Notes under the pieces: model-generated
Seen by the model: only the letters and a program-made list of their open reading frames with translations
The model's database searches: none
Told to the model about the DNA's origin: nothing
Part shown: in pieces, positions 15,337 to 24,197 of the stretch
Layout of the letters: each line of letters starts with the position of its first letter
Position numbering within the stretch: the first letter of the stretch is position 1
Made by a program: the position numbers and the translations under genes
Source: Gammaproteobacteria bacterium
Lineage (GTDB): Bacteria > Pseudomonadota > Gammaproteobacteria > Pseudomonadales > JAUIET01
Direction: 5' to 3'
Assembly: GCA_030429735.1 (NCBI GenBank)
Contig: JAUIET010000010.1
Coordinates: 62,001-126,000, forward strand
DNA length: 64,000 nucleotides

Positions 15337-16305
15337 ATGAAAACACGGATAACCGAACTATTGGGCATAGACACTCCCATCGTCTGTGGCGGCATGATGC
15401 GAGTGGGCACTGCAGATCTGGCCGCAGCGGCTTCGAATGCGGGCGCGCTGGGTGTGATGACAGCACTTACCCAGCCAACACTTGAGGGTTTGGAAGCTGA
15501 AATTGCTCGGTGTCAGTCACTGACGGATAAACCCTTCGCGGTAAACCTCACCGTGGGGGTGGTCGCCAGCGAAATCAACTATGACGACTATGTAGACGTT
15601 ATCGTTAACAGTGGCGTTAAGATTGTAGAAACGGCTGGCCGCAGTCCGGAGCCATTTATGGAGCGGTTTAAGGCTGCCGGCATTAAAGTGGTTCACAAAT
15701 GCGTGGCTGTGCGCCATGCATTGAAAGCTGAGCGTATCGGTGTTGATGTGGTCAGCATCGATGGCTTTGAATGCGCCGGGCATCCGGGTGAGCAAGACGT
15801 GGGCGGCCTGGTATTGTTTCCCGCGGCCACTCAAGCGCTCAAGATTCCCGTGCTGGCCTCAGGAGGTATAGCAGACGGTCGCGGCTTGGCCGCTGCGTTA
15901 GCGCTGGGCTGCGAGGGCATCAATATGGGCACTCGTTTCCTGGTCACCAAGGAAGCGCCTATTCATGAGGGCATCAAACAGAAAGTGGTGGAAATGGATG
16001 AAAATCAGACCCGCCTGATCTTCAGAAGTTACCGGAATACAGCACGGGTGTACCGAAATTCGGTCGCTGATCAGGTGGCTGAGATAGAAGCGGCCGGTGG
16101 CGATTTTTCCGAGGTGCACGGTCTGGTGTCCGGTGCCAATCAGGAAAAGGCTTGGAGTACCGGAGATATTGACGCTGGCATGGTGACTGTGGGTATGTGC
16201 GGTGGCCTTATCAATGATATTCCAAGCTGCAAGGAGTTGGTGGAAACGATTGTCAGCGACGCCGAACGGATCATAAATGAGCGACTTGCGTCGATCGCAC
16301 GCTGA
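15337..16305 (+). CDS. Nitronate monooxygenase family (FMN) protein
   Basis: A 322-residue TIM-barrel flavoprotein of the nitronate monooxygenase/2-nitropropane dioxygenase family, which oxidises alkyl nitronates; related enzymes include enoyl reductases. Key features are IVCGGMMRVG at the N-terminus, ECAGHPGEQDVGG with the likely catalytic His, the FMN-phosphate loop LASGGIADGRG and INMGTRFL. It is cytoplasmic. A TetR gene follows 56 bp downstream, then two GST-like genes, suggesting a shared detoxification or aromatic/fatty-acid role. The true substrate cannot be told from sequence. Confidence 0.88.
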   Translation: MKTRITELLGIDTPIVCGGMMRVGTADLAAAASNAGALGVMTALTQPTLEGLEAEIARCQSLTDKPFAVNLTVGVVASEINYDDYVDVIVNSGVKIVETAGRSPEPFMERFKAAGIKVVHKCVAVRHALKAERIGVDVVSIDGFECAGHPGEQDVGGLVLFPAATQALKIPVLASGGIADGRGLAAALALGCEGINMGTRFLVTKEAPIHEGIKQKVVEMDENQTRLIFRSYRNTARVYRNSVADQVAEIEAAGGDFSEVHGLVSGANQEKAWSTGDIDAGMVTVGMCGGLINDIPSCKELVETIVSDAERIINERLASIAR

Positions 16306-16361
16306 TCATGCAGTAGTGGCTTGAGAAATACGAATTCGCGTTTTGGGAAACAACAGACACC

Positions 16362-16949
16362 ATGTCAAAAACAATGCAGACGGACCTGATTGACGGTCGG
16401 CGAGCGCGCAGTGAGCGCAGCAAGCAGGCTATCGTGGATGCGGTTTTAGAACTGATGGAAGAAGGCAATCTCATTCCGACTGCGCAACAGATTGCCGATC
16501 GTTCCGGGGTAAAAATTCGTTCCTTCTTTCGTCACTTCGAAGACATGGAAACACTGTTTGCAACCATAGACAGCCAGAACCGCGAAGCAACTGAAGCCCT
16601 TTTTATCGGTGGTGATCGCACCGGCGCGCTGGAAGAGCGTATTGTGCGCTCGGTAGAACGTCGAGCGGAAGGGTTTGAGAAATACAATAATATGATTCTC
16701 TCTACTACCGCTCAGTTATGGCGCTCTGACATTTTACGTAAGAATTACGCCCGCTATCAGCGTGGTTTGCGTAAAGATCTGGAGCGCTGGCTTCCGGAAA
16801 TAAAAGCTTTGTCGCACAGTGAACGCGAAGCGGTAGAGGCGGTTTCATCTTTTGAAATGTGGCATCGTTTGCGGTATCACCAGGCGCTTAATCGCGCAGC
16901 GGCGGCCGGTGTGCAGGTTGCCATGCTTAACTCCCTGCTGGCCAGTTGA
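16362..16949 (+). CDS. TetR-family transcriptional regulator
   Basis: 195 residues. The N-terminal HTH reads RSERSKQAIVDAVLELM, then IPTAQQIADRSGVKIRSFFRHF, a standard TetR fold with FFRHF in place of the usual YYHF. The ligand domain is helical and not family-diagnostic. It lies between the nitronate monooxygenase and two GST-like genes, all on the plus strand, with short palindromes at 15272, 16950 and 18214 as candidate operators. Control of this cluster is inferred. Confidence 0.88.
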   Translation: MSKTMQTDLIDGRRARSERSKQAIVDAVLELMEEGNLIPTAQQIADRSGVKIRSFFRHFEDMETLFATIDSQNREATEALFIGGDRTGALEERIVRSVERRAEGFEKYNNMILSTTAQLWRSDILRKNYARYQRGLRKDLERWLPEIKALSHSEREAVEAVSSFEMWHRLRYHQALNRAAAAGVQVAMLNSLLAS

Positions 16950-16963
16950 GCATCAAATGATGC
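16950..16963. promoter_or_regulatory. Short palindrome after the TetR gene
   Basis: GCATC-AAAT-GATGC lies directly at the stop of the TetR gene and 77 bp before the GST-like ATG. It shares the half-site (G)ATGCCA with the palindrome at 15272-15288 but has a different spacing. It could be an operator for the GST-like gene or a weak RNA hairpin. Confidence 0.3.
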
Positions 16964-17039
16964 CACACAAATCCTAAGGCGTGATACCACCATAGTGATT
17001 GAGCCGTGCCATTTCTATTAACCCATTTCTGGTCTGCCG

Positions 17040-18170
17040 ATGTCTGATTCACACATACTTTATGCAATCACACACTCTTTGTATTCGGGGCGTGCGCGCA
17101 GCTATCTGATTAAAAACCAAATCCCCTTCAGGGAATTATCTACCGGTCATGAAAGCTTCAAGACCGAGGTTTTACCCAAGGCCAAACTACCGACCATTCC
17201 AACGCTGATCACCCCACAAGGCGAGGTTATTCGCGACGGCGCTGCCATAATTGAACACTTCGAAGCCAACAATGGTCGCCCTTGTCGCCCACCGGGTCCA
17301 AAACAGCAGATTGTCAGTGCACTGTTTGACGCAATAGGCGCCGAGGGTTTGTTGCGGCCCGCGATGCATTATCGATGGAATTTTCCAGAGGATAATCTGG
17401 ATTTTGTGCGCTACCACTTCCTGCATTCGCAGCGTGACACGTCACAAAGGGAAGAAAAAACGGAGTACATGATGAATCGCATGCGTCATGCGGCGATGAT
17501 TTTCGGTGTTACGGAACACACCCATGATCTGGTCGAGTCTCTATACCTTGACTACTTACAGGCCTTGAATGCCCACTTTACACAGTACCCGTACCTGTTA
17601 GGCTGGCGACCATGTGTAGGTGATTTTGGGCTCATTGGCCCAATGTATGCACACCTTGGTCGAGACCCCTATCCCGCCAGATTGATGCAGCAGCGTGCTA
17701 CCAGCGTGTATCGATGGGTGGAGCGAATGAACCGATCCGACCAGGACGCGCCTGAATTCTTTAATGCCGGTACGGAATTTCTGGCAAATGATGAAGTACC
17801 AGAGAGTCTTTTGGCTGTGATGAGGGTGTGCGCCGAAGATTTTGTGCCGGAAACTCTTGCTGCTGCAAAGCGAATCAACCACTGGTTAGCTGAGAATTCC
17901 CCAGCGCCAGGCACAACCGCTGTAGGTCGCCTGGCTGAATCGCCGGGCAACGCTGAGTTCAGCCTGCGTGGTCAAAAGATAAGTGCCCTGGCGCAACCGT
18001 ATCGCTTCTTCCTGTTGCAGCGTGTGCAGTCACTGTATGCAGAACTGAACGAAACTCATCGGTCAACGGTTGACGCCATGCTGGAAACCTGTGGCATGTT
18101 GCCGGTGCTTACCGTGGGCCTGGACAGGCAGATACATCGTGAAGGCAACCTGGAAGTTTGGGGTGACTAG
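17040..18170 (+). CDS. GST-like protein (thioredoxin-fold N-terminus), first of two
   Basis: 376 residues, longer than a classical ~210-residue GST. The N-terminus is a GST/glutaredoxin fold (ILYAITHSLYSGRARSYLI, then PTIPTLITPQGEVIRDGAAI) with the cis-Pro and the glutathione-binding D-G-A-A-I turn. A helical domain follows (YLLGWRPCVGDFGLIGPMYAHL, typical GST-C), then an extra ~120 residues. It is cytoplasmic. The next gene encodes a distant paralogue of similar length. Both may act on glutathione conjugates in the TetR/nitronate monooxygenase cluster; substrates are unknown. Confidence 0.8.
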   Translation: MSDSHILYAITHSLYSGRARSYLIKNQIPFRELSTGHESFKTEVLPKAKLPTIPTLITPQGEVIRDGAAIIEHFEANNGRPCRPPGPKQQIVSALFDAIGAEGLLRPAMHYRWNFPEDNLDFVRYHFLHSQRDTSQREEKTEYMMNRMRHAAMIFGVTEHTHDLVESLYLDYLQALNAHFTQYPYLLGWRPCVGDFGLIGPMYAHLGRDPYPARLMQQRATSVYRWVERMNRSDQDAPEFFNAGTEFLANDEVPESLLAVMRVCAEDFVPETLAAAKRINHWLAENSPAPGTTAVGRLAESPGNAEFSLRGQKISALAQPYRFFLLQRVQSLYAELNETHRSTVDAMLETCGMLPVLTVGLDRQIHREGNLEVWGD

Positions 18171-18213
18171 CCGCTAGCGGGATTCAGTGCAGTGTTCGTT
18201 GGGGTTTACATAA

Positions 18214-18230
18214 TGACACTAGTTGTGTCA
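18214..18230. promoter_or_regulatory. 17-bp palindrome before second GST-like gene
   Basis: TGACAC-TAGTT-GTGTCA has perfect 6-bp arms and a 5-bp spacer, the same geometry as the palindrome at 15272-15288. It is 72 bp before the GTG start at 18303 and is a candidate operator for a dimeric repressor. Confidence 0.4.
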
Positions 18231-18302
18231 ATATAGTGTGAATGTCGTTGCAAGTATCTGCTCGCCAATTCTATTTTTGCGGGAAGGTAGGGAGAACCGC
18301 AC

Positions 18303-19349
18303 GTGACTGCACAGCAGACAGTTCAGTTGGTAGGGGGTACTGGCTCGCCCTATACACAGAAAATGGTAGCCCTATTGCGCTTCAGGCGCATTCCCTATGC
18401 AGTGACCTGGGCTGACCCTGCTGAAACCTGTGACTTACTGGGCGTTGAGCAACCTAAGCCAATATTTATGCCCACCTTCTTTTTTGAGCAGGCGGGTAAA
18501 ACCAAAGCCGAGTGCGACTCAACGCCGATTATCAGACGACTTGAAAACCTGTATTCAGGTCGCTCAGTGCTACCTGACGATCCTGCTGTGGCGTTTGTTG
18601 ACTACTTGATCGAAGATTTTGCTGACGAGTGGTGCACTAAATACATGTTTCACTACCGCTGGTACCCACAAGCAGATGCCGATAACGCCAGTACTCTTTT
18701 GCCACTGGGAATGAGCGTTAGTCTTGAAGAAGGCGCGCACAAGCAGTTTAAAGACTGGATATCAGAGCGCCAGATAGGGCGGCTGTATGTGGTGGGTTCC
18801 AACGCCACTACCGCACCGGTGATAGATGCCAGCTATCGGCGTTTTCTGGCAGCAATGGACAATCATCTTGCGCAGCAGAAATTCATGCTTGGAAATCGCC
18901 CGGGTGCCGGAGACTTCGCCCTTCATGGACAGTTAACTCAATTAGTGGGTTTTGATCCCACACCACGGAAAATCACTCACGAGCTGTCACCACGCACAGT
19001 CGCCTGGGTGGATCAAATGTGCGACCAAAGCGGCCTTGAACCAAACGACTCTGACTGGCTAAGCCTCGAACAACAGCCCGACAGCCTGCATGAGTTGATG
19101 GCAGAGATAGGCCGGGTATACGTTCCTGCACAATTGGCCAATGCCCGAGCCGTGAAAGCGGGCGAAAAGAACTGGGAAACCGTTATTGACGGCACGCGAT
19201 GGACGCAACAAACGTTCCCATACCAGGCTAAATGCCTGCAGTGGACGAATCAGCGCTATCGGGCGCTTTCGGATGCAGACAGGGCGCGCGTTGATGCACT
19301 ACTGCAAGGGTCCGGCGTAGAAGCCATGCTGTCGCTTGCAACTGAATAG
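18303..19349 (+). CDS. GST-like protein, second of two
   Basis: 348 residues from GTG 18303, chosen because GGGAGA at 18290-18295 gives good ribosome-binding spacing and the N-terminal thioredoxin-type strand follows at once. The N-terminus reads VQLVGGTGSPYTQKMVALLRF, then MPTFFF with the cis-Pro. The GST-C helix reads FMLGNRPGAGDFALHGQLTQL. It is a divergent paralogue of the upstream gene, sharing layout but little sequence. It lacks the CPxC of glutaredoxins. Probably glutathione-dependent; the reaction is unknown. Confidence 0.78.
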   Translation: MTAQQTVQLVGGTGSPYTQKMVALLRFRRIPYAVTWADPAETCDLLGVEQPKPIFMPTFFFEQAGKTKAECDSTPIIRRLENLYSGRSVLPDDPAVAFVDYLIEDFADEWCTKYMFHYRWYPQADADNASTLLPLGMSVSLEEGAHKQFKDWISERQIGRLYVVGSNATTAPVIDASYRRFLAAMDNHLAQQKFMLGNRPGAGDFALHGQLTQLVGFDPTPRKITHELSPRTVAWVDQMCDQSGLEPNDSDWLSLEQQPDSLHELMAEIGRVYVPAQLANARAVKAGEKNWETVIDGTRWTQQTFPYQAKCLQWTNQRYRALSDADRARVDALLQGSGVEAMLSLATE

Positions 19350-19385
19350 AGTGAATGGGGGGCGCGACACAGCTGCGACATCTGT

Positions 19386-21743
19386 TTATTCCACCAGTCT
19401 CTTCTTGCTAATGGCGGCTTTTTTTACCTCTTGCTCAGTAAACGGTATGTCAATGAGCTTGCCGCGCGCAAACCACTCTGTCATTTCACTGGACTTGGGT
19501 GATTTTGGATTGGACGATTGAGAGTAGGCCATCACTCCCTTCACCGTGGTGGCGCCTGGTGTTAACGCGGTCGTCATTATCCAACTGGCTGCAGAGCCGG
19601 TAACGTCGGGATATCCGTTTGCGGCAATAGGCTCAAAGGCCATCTTGTTAAAGACACCTTCAAATTCCTCGCCGCCAGGTAAGGCAATTTTTTTATCGTT
19701 GCGAATCACATACTGTATGTCGCCAAGCGCGGCGTCTGCAGGAACACCCGCTTTATTCAGTGCAAGAACGGCGTTCGCCAAAGCTGTGAGTACAGCCGGG
19801 TTGTCGTTTGTGTCCAAGCCTCTTGGGGTGTTCACAGGGTCGTTTACATCGAATTCAACGGCGTAGTTGAATGATGTTGGCAGCCAGCGCGTAAACCGGC
19901 CTTCATTGGCCGCGCGCAGGAACTCACGGAACAAGTGGGCACCCCGGCTGTCAACATTCGCCGTTAAATCCCACTTGGCCAATACCTGGCATGCCTGGCT
20001 TACGTCTATTTTTTTATCACCAAGTAATACCTGTGGATTTTCACTGCACAGTGTGACCAGGTCATCTCGCAATATTTGGCCCGCGTAATGCTGATTGCCC
20101 AGCATGCGTTCGCTCAACGAATCAATGTCAAAACCTTTGCCATTCAAACCATCAGAACCATCAATGCGTTGCTGCACCATCGTCAGTCCTGATCGTGTAC
20201 GAAGAGTGCGCTCGCTGCGGCTGTTACCTTGTACTTCAGGTATGCCAGAAAGAGGTTGTTCAGGGTTTGAGAGCCAGTAACTGTCATTGGAATTGGTTAC
20301 GTAGTCGCTGCGAATCAGTACAGCCTGTTTGCTGGCTCCTAACACGCCAGGTATTGCAGAGTCCTCATCGGTATTCCAACTGCAGGCACTGGTATTACCC
20401 TTGAGCAGTGGCGCTTTCACCACACAGTCACTTAACTGTTGGTCGCTTAAATTAGCCACGGGACCCAAATCACCATACAGCACCTTGCCGTGCTTATCTG
20501 CAGCAATCGTATTAGTGCCGGGTGTCGATTGATATCTGTTGATTGCGCGTCGTAACTCTTCAACGTTTCTCGCATTCGCCATCGCCATCGCGCCACCCTG
20601 GAAGCCACGAGCACCCTCGTTTGCGATACGCAAACTCACTGCAAAGCCGTCAATCCATGGGAATTTTCCGCCAACCACATAACCGTGATTCGCTTTATAG
20701 AATGTGTGTTTACGCTCGAACAACTCGCCACCGTCATCCAGAACGTTAATACTGACGGTTACCGGTTCGATGGCTACTTCCTTACCGTCGAACAGGTAGC
20801 GCAATGGTTCGCCAGGCACCAGGTCAAGCTGGTAAAAAGTGAAGACCTGCGAGCGAGATACCGTATTGGTCCAGGCGATATCGCCATTTGTGCCAAATCC
20901 CACGTGCGCCCGTTGTGCCTGATTGGCACCTAACAGATTGCTGACACCAGGAATGATCTGATGCATGGCGTACATTCGAAAATCAAAGTTCTTCCATTCA
21001 AGGTGTGGATTTGCGAATAGCAAACCGGAACCATCAACGCTGACCTCTTTACCAATCGCCACGCCATTGCTGCCCTTGCCGGTGGGCTCATAAAAGCTCA
21101 TTACGTAATCAGTTAGTGAAGTGGGAACATCCTTATCTACCAGGTTCGCACCACGCTGTGATTCCACGTGTGTCGATAGTTTTCCAGCGGGCGGTTTCGC
21201 CGCCAGAATCAGAGGAGAGAAACTCGATAGAAACGCCGGTGTGAGATGAAAGCGTTTAACGTCTAGAAATGATAGCGTTGGTATCCAGCTTGCACCTTTA
21301 CAAGCAGGGTCTGTAATATTGCTGATACCCGTATCGCGCGCGTAACGATTGAAACCTGCGGCGTAGCCAGCGAACAAAGCCTCGAATTCAGGGTCAATAT
21401 TTTCGTCGAATATGCCTTCTTTCTCTAACAGCTTGTAGAAGAAGTCGGAGTTGCTGTTGTCTTCGGAGAAACCGAATGTTGCAGATAACTCACCACGAAA
21501 CTTCAACGTATTACGAGCTTGCTCGCAAAAATGATCTTCAGCGGCGGCAAACCCCGTACCGTAACCAATACTGCGCCAATCACCCGCCACAATGTGGGGT
21601 ATGCCGCCTTCGGTGCGATACAGCGTGGCGTCAAAGTTAGATGCAGGCGACAGTTCATTTGTGTGGTTGCTTGTGCAGCTACTCAGTAACCAAGCAGCGA
21701 GCAGCAAAGGCAAGTAAGAAAGAATGTGCAGGTGGGGTGCCAT
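19386..21743 (-). CDS. Penicillin-acylase family lipoprotein (possible AHL acylase)
   Basis: 785 residues from ATG 21743; the longer open frame lacks a signal. The lipobox LLSSC puts the lipidated Cys at residue 23. This is an Ntn-hydrolase precursor: an alpha part, a spacer, and a beta part beginning at Ser225 in GKGSNGVAIG, where autocleavage exposes the nucleophile. The beta part also shows GTNGDIAWTNT and the AADKHGKVLYGDLG region. Homologues include PvdQ/QuiP-type acylases that cut N-acyl homoserine lactones, but beta-lactam or other amide substrates are equally possible. It lies 113 bp downstream of a kelch-like lipoprotein gene on the same strand. Confidence 0.85.
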   Translation of the reverse strand: MAPHLHILSYLPLLLAAWLLSSCTSNHTNELSPASNFDATLYRTEGGIPHIVAGDWRSIGYGTGFAAAEDHFCEQARNTLKFRGELSATFGFSEDNSNSDFFYKLLEKEGIFDENIDPEFEALFAGYAAGFNRYARDTGISNITDPACKGASWIPTLSFLDVKRFHLTPAFLSSFSPLILAAKPPAGKLSTHVESQRGANLVDKDVPTSLTDYVMSFYEPTGKGSNGVAIGKEVSVDGSGLLFANPHLEWKNFDFRMYAMHQIIPGVSNLLGANQAQRAHVGFGTNGDIAWTNTVSRSQVFTFYQLDLVPGEPLRYLFDGKEVAIEPVTVSINVLDDGGELFERKHTFYKANHGYVVGGKFPWIDGFAVSLRIANEGARGFQGGAMAMANARNVEELRRAINRYQSTPGTNTIAADKHGKVLYGDLGPVANLSDQQLSDCVVKAPLLKGNTSACSWNTDEDSAIPGVLGASKQAVLIRSDYVTNSNDSYWLSNPEQPLSGIPEVQGNSRSERTLRTRSGLTMVQQRIDGSDGLNGKGFDIDSLSERMLGNQHYAGQILRDDLVTLCSENPQVLLGDKKIDVSQACQVLAKWDLTANVDSRGAHLFREFLRAANEGRFTRWLPTSFNYAVEFDVNDPVNTPRGLDTNDNPAVLTALANAVLALNKAGVPADAALGDIQYVIRNDKKIALPGGEEFEGVFNKMAFEPIAANGYPDVTGSAASWIMTTALTPGATTVKGVMAYSQSSNPKSPKSSEMTEWFARGKLIDIPFTEQEVKKAAISKKRLVE

Positions 21744-21856
21744 TTTTTTCGAATTCCAATGTGGGTGCAGCGGGAACACAAAACTCGCCTCAGAATTGTG
21801 GTAATTTACGCGAGACGCTCGATAACTTACAATGCTTTGCCAGTCAAAAAAACAAA

Positions 21857-24007
21857 TTACTTCAAATTCAGATCCGCGCTTAAGCCCTTGCGCCAACCAT
21901 CCTCAAAATCTCGCCATATAGACGGCGGTTTGGCAAAGTCATATTCTATCCCCCAAAATCTGTCAGCAAAAACACCTATTGATGTGTTCTGTCCAAGAGC
22001 AAACTCACCTTCATCCACCCATGCGATACCATCTGTTGATGACCAGTGTTTCGATCCACTGAAAAGCCATAGTTGATTATTTTTCACAACCACTCGCGCG
22101 CCATCAACAGAGTCGAAATTTGCGCTGTCTGTTTCCAAAAACCAATCACTGCCATTTTCTGAGGACCATACTTCTTTCACTCCAGTTTCTGTTTCACAGG
22201 GCCTGCCAAGGAAGGCGAGCTTGCCGCAGGTGATTCTCTCACTAAAAGAACGTTCTATTTTCTGCACCCCGCCTATCTGCCAGAATTTATCCTGAAATGA
22301 CACGAAGGCAGCCTCTTCGGCGTGGGGTATTGGCGATTCGGTGATTATCTGCCGCCATTCAGTACCATCAAAGGCGTAAATTGATTGGTCGGTCAGCGAA
22401 GTGCTAACTCTTAGCCAAATCTCGTTGCGCACGGCCGCTGCCGCCACTAGCGTTCTTACTTTAGGGGATTTTGGAGGGCTTGGTTCTTGCCGCCAAGCGT
22501 GCCCATTTACCGAAGACCAGATTGAATCCAGATTATCGTAAAGGTTGTGGGTAATCAGCCAAAGCCTTCCGTTGTAGGAAAGCAGATTTTGTCCCGGTCT
22601 ACTACTTGTCTCGCTATAGAACTCATCCGCGCTACCAATCCTTGTCCAGTCCGCACCATCTTCAGACGACCATACACCTTGTTGCTTACTAACTGCCCAC
22701 AGCTTTCCAGCGTGTTCGACGGCTTCTGAAGTGTTTATTATCGGAATTCGTTCACCACGGCGTTCCCATGATTCACCGTCGTTGGAGAACCATGATTGCG
22801 TTTGATTATTTCCTACAGACAGAAGCTGGTCTTCAAATACCAGCAACTCACCGCTTGAAGTTGGACTGAACCCGGTGTCAGTAGTTACCTGGCGCCACTC
22901 TTCACCCTCTGCTGAAGTCCATAGGTCAGCTACCTGTCCGGTACCTGTTCTTCCACCCATAATCCAAAGAGCGTCTTTGTAGCCTACCAACTGGTGGTGC
23001 TGACGGCTACGATACTCAGCATTTTGGGTAGTGGCCTGCCAATTTTCCCCGTCTTCTGAATACCAGGTATCGTTTAGGTGTCTGGTGCCATTCCACCCTC
23101 CTGCAAGCCAGAGTTTTCCATCACGAACAGTTACAGCGTGGCCACTTCTGGGCAACAAGCCTTCTGTTACATCGGATGCTTCCCATTCGACACCGTTGCT
23201 TGTGCTCCAAACCTGTTGGTTAAAGCCATCAGCTGTGCTGCCACCAATTAACCACAATCGGTCATTAAAAACGACTGTTGTATGTAGCGACACCGGTGGG
23301 AACTCAGCCGACTTGCGCTCTAACTGCCAGTTTATGCCGTCTTCGCTAGACCACACATCGTTCAGTGGTCCAACCGGCGGTAAATAACCTTGCGATCCAG
23401 CAATCAACCAAATCTTGTTTTGAAACACCACGATTTCGTGACCTGCACGACGCAAAATTTCCACATCAGTTTGCTCCGCGCGCCAGTTATAGCCATCGTT
23501 CGAGCTCCATGCTTTAAAATCGAATTGAGGAAAACCTGTTGCGTTGGGTGTAATTCGCCATAGCTTGCCGCGAAAACTGAGCACTTTACCCATGGCGCTG
23601 TTTTTGGAGCCGTTCATCAGACGCGCACGGCTTATACCGTGCTCATTTTCCAAGGCGTAATAAGCAGAATTGTGTAGCGTTAATGCTGTGTCTCTGACGA
23701 AGTCTCCCGTCGGTAGGTCCGCTTGGCCAAACTCACAAGACGTATAGTTTGAGAAGTCGCAGTCTTCTTCTCGGCTGCGATAGAATAAAGTAAGCTCATT
23801 TCTTGAATTGCGAACATCGACCAAGGTGTCCTGTTCCCCGACCCAGGCTGTAATGCGGGCTTCGACAGACAGTGAAGGTTCGGCCTTCTCTGAAGGCAAT
23901 GCCTCCATGCTAACGGATGAGATATCTGTGCCGTCTGCGCAGCCGGAAATGTAAAAGGTAAACAGTAAAAAAAGCAGATTTCTGATGAACAACCCGATGC
24001 TCGTCAT
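21857..24007 (-). CDS. Kelch-like repeat lipoprotein
   Basis: 716 residues. The lipobox YISGC gives a lipidated Cys near residue 22. The rest is a run of about a dozen ~45-residue repeats, each with a hydrophobic strand ending in LW/IW (for example GKLWLAGGWNG, DRLWLIGGSTA, DALWIMGGRTG) followed by WSSEDGxNW. These are kelch-like beta-propeller blades, enough for two propellers. It is probably anchored in the envelope. No catalytic residues stand out, so binding is more likely than catalysis. The acylase gene follows. Confidence 0.75.
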   Translation of the reverse strand: MTSIGLFIRNLLFLLFTFYISGCADGTDISSVSMEALPSEKAEPSLSVEARITAWVGEQDTLVDVRNSRNELTLFYRSREEDCDFSNYTSCEFGQADLPTGDFVRDTALTLHNSAYYALENEHGISRARLMNGSKNSAMGKVLSFRGKLWRITPNATGFPQFDFKAWSSNDGYNWRAEQTDVEILRRAGHEIVVFQNKIWLIAGSQGYLPPVGPLNDVWSSEDGINWQLERKSAEFPPVSLHTTVVFNDRLWLIGGSTADGFNQQVWSTSNGVEWEASDVTEGLLPRSGHAVTVRDGKLWLAGGWNGTRHLNDTWYSEDGENWQATTQNAEYRSRQHHQLVGYKDALWIMGGRTGTGQVADLWTSAEGEEWRQVTTDTGFSPTSSGELLVFEDQLLSVGNNQTQSWFSNDGESWERRGERIPIINTSEAVEHAGKLWAVSKQQGVWSSEDGADWTRIGSADEFYSETSSRPGQNLLSYNGRLWLITHNLYDNLDSIWSSVNGHAWRQEPSPPKSPKVRTLVAAAAVRNEIWLRVSTSLTDQSIYAFDGTEWRQIITESPIPHAEEAAFVSFQDKFWQIGGVQKIERSFSERITCGKLAFLGRPCETETGVKEVWSSENGSDWFLETDSANFDSVDGARVVVKNNQLWLFSGSKHWSSTDGIAWVDEGEFALGQNTSIGVFADRFWGIEYDFAKPPSIWRDFEDGWRKGLSADLNLK

Positions 24008-24197
24008 GTTGAAGATCTCGCCTGGAATGTCGCCCTAAGAGCGTCCAATTACAGTAGGGAACCCTAATTGATGGCGGGGTAGGACAGATGAGAGCCGCCA
24101 ATGAGAACAATTATAGATGATTTGTGAGCTAACACAGTCGCAATTCCGCCTGAGTGTGGTCCTCAAGCCAATTAATATTGCTCAGTCCTGTTGTGCC

